64,000 bases of DNA from MED-G116 sp038147495 (lineage in GTDB: Bacteria; Pseudomonadota; Alphaproteobacteria; Puniceispirillales; Puniceispirillaceae): the NCBI GenBank assembly GCA_038147495.1, contig JAYQTT010000016.1:124001-188000 (forward strand), written 5' to 3'. The translations under genes and the position numbers were made by a program. A model generated the notes under the pieces. The model saw nothing but the letters and a program-made list of their open reading frames with translations, did no database searches and was not told where the DNA came from. Shown here piece by piece: positions 63,721 to 64,000 of the stretch; the first letter of the stretch is position 1, and each line of letters begins with the position of its first letter.

Positions 63721-63749
63721 GTTACAGTTTTATGATGAGATTGTTACAG
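63721..63749 (-). promoter_or_regulatory. Pho box upstream of pstS
   Basis: On the minus strand CTGTAAC (63749-63743), TCATCAT (63738-63732) and CTGTAAC (63727-63721) recur with an exact 11-bp period, the spacing of PhoB half-sites (consensus CTGTCAT). The outer units match 5 of 7, the middle one is degenerate. The -10 region after it is not clear. The same site could also affect the divergent gene at 63852. Confidence 0.7.
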
Positions 63750-63851
63750 TTTTTTTACATCTGCCGGGTCTGGCAAAATAATTCGAAATGCTTATGTTGT
63801 GCCGGGGAACCAACAGCGCCGTCACAGCGCCTCTGAACCGGGAATAGATTT

Positions 63852-64000
63852 ATGACAGTAAAAGACACACCAATCCCCGCCACCACAGACTCAATAAACC
63901 TGACGGGACAGGTTGGTTTCGGCACGCAAATCAGGCGTTCACCATTCTTTGACGCCACCCGGCGTTGGGGTGCCAAGGGTTTCTCGGTTTACAACCATAT
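63852..64000 (+). CDS. N-terminal fragment of a GcvT/DmdA-type aminomethyltransferase family protein (continues beyond window)
   Basis: The frame opens at ATG 63852 with GGGAATAG upstream and runs to the window end (49 full codons). It reads GFGTQIRRSPFFDATRRWG, then AKGFSVYNHM. The SPFF and SVYNHM elements match the start of DMSP demethylase DmdA and related glycine-cleavage-T-fold demethylases. Too little is present to choose between DMSP demethylation and another methyl or aminomethyl transfer. It is divergent from pstS, about 193 bp away. Confidence 0.65.
   Translation, partial: MTVKDTPIPATTDSINLTGQVGFGTQIRRSPFFDATRRWGAKGFSVYNH

Noticed and set aside
1..64000. tRNA, rRNA, CRISPR array, insertion sequence, prophage or replication origin
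   Set aside because: I looked on both strands for cloverleaf-like elements, regularly spaced repeats, transposase or integrase motifs and DnaA-box clusters, and found none convincing; covariance-model searches could not be run.

Overview
This window is a continuous stretch of bacterial chromosome with mid-50s GC by eye and tightly packed genes. It holds no rRNA, tRNA, CRISPR array, insertion sequence or prophage gene that I can see. Gene families and gene order point to an aerobic, probably marine alphaproteobacterium. The pointers are taurine use with a MocR-type regulator and SoeABC, long PstC and PstA subunits, glutathione-dependent formaldehyde oxidation, GMC choline-dehydrogenase-like enzymes, AqpS-ArsC and a DmdA/GcvT-type gene at the right edge. 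A SAR116-like lineage would fit, but that is inference only.

Layout. 1-3.7 kb (minus): a glutamine-synthetase-like and FAD amine oxidase pair resembling PuuA/PuuB, with folD upstream. 4.0-6.1 kb (plus): membrane pyrophosphatase hppA with a clear sigma-70-like promoter and a terminator. 6.1-20.4 kb: an organosulfonate region with pta-soeABC, a lone ferredoxin-reductase-type flavoprotein, a TauR-like MocR regulator, an omega-amino acid/taurine aminotransferase and tauABC. Together these cover taurine uptake, deamination, acetyl-phosphate salvage and sulfite oxidation. The expected sulfoacetaldehyde acetyltransferase gene (xsc) is not in the window. 20.7-29.4 kb: mixed metabolism and housekeeping (flavin monooxygenase, gamma-butyrobetaine-hydroxylase-like dioxygenase, trhO, DegT-type aminotransferase, glutathionyl-hydroquinone reductase, rpe, glutaryl-CoA dehydrogenase, EamA transporter). 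29.5-32.8 kb: a compact operon of agmatinase-like, ectoine-hydrolase-like and ArgE-like hydrolases that probably degrades a guanidino or cyclic amidine compound. 32.8-34.8 kb: the formaldehyde pair fghA/adhC. 34.9-44.3 kb: two GMC oxidoreductases, an amidase, and an RND pump with its fusion protein. 44.4-49.6 kb: a YeeE/YedE sulfur-transport pair, pyrE, typA, aqpS-arsC and a small DUF2256 gene.

49.7-63.7 kb is a phosphate and polyphosphate region. ppk-ppx-phoR-phoB and pstSCAB-phoU lie on the minus strand, separated by a malonyl-CoA decarboxylase (plus) and an enoyl-CoA hydratase family gene (minus). A three-repeat Pho box precedes pstS. ppx carries an apparent single-base deletion, phoR has no membrane segment, and a threefold 15-bp repeat holding Shine-Dalgarno cores lies in front of phoB.

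The clearest unusual points are the guanidino/amidine hydrolase operon, the very long N-terminal part of TauC, the ppx frameshift, the phoB leader repeats, and hairpins placed directly after the binding-protein gene in both the tau and pst operons.
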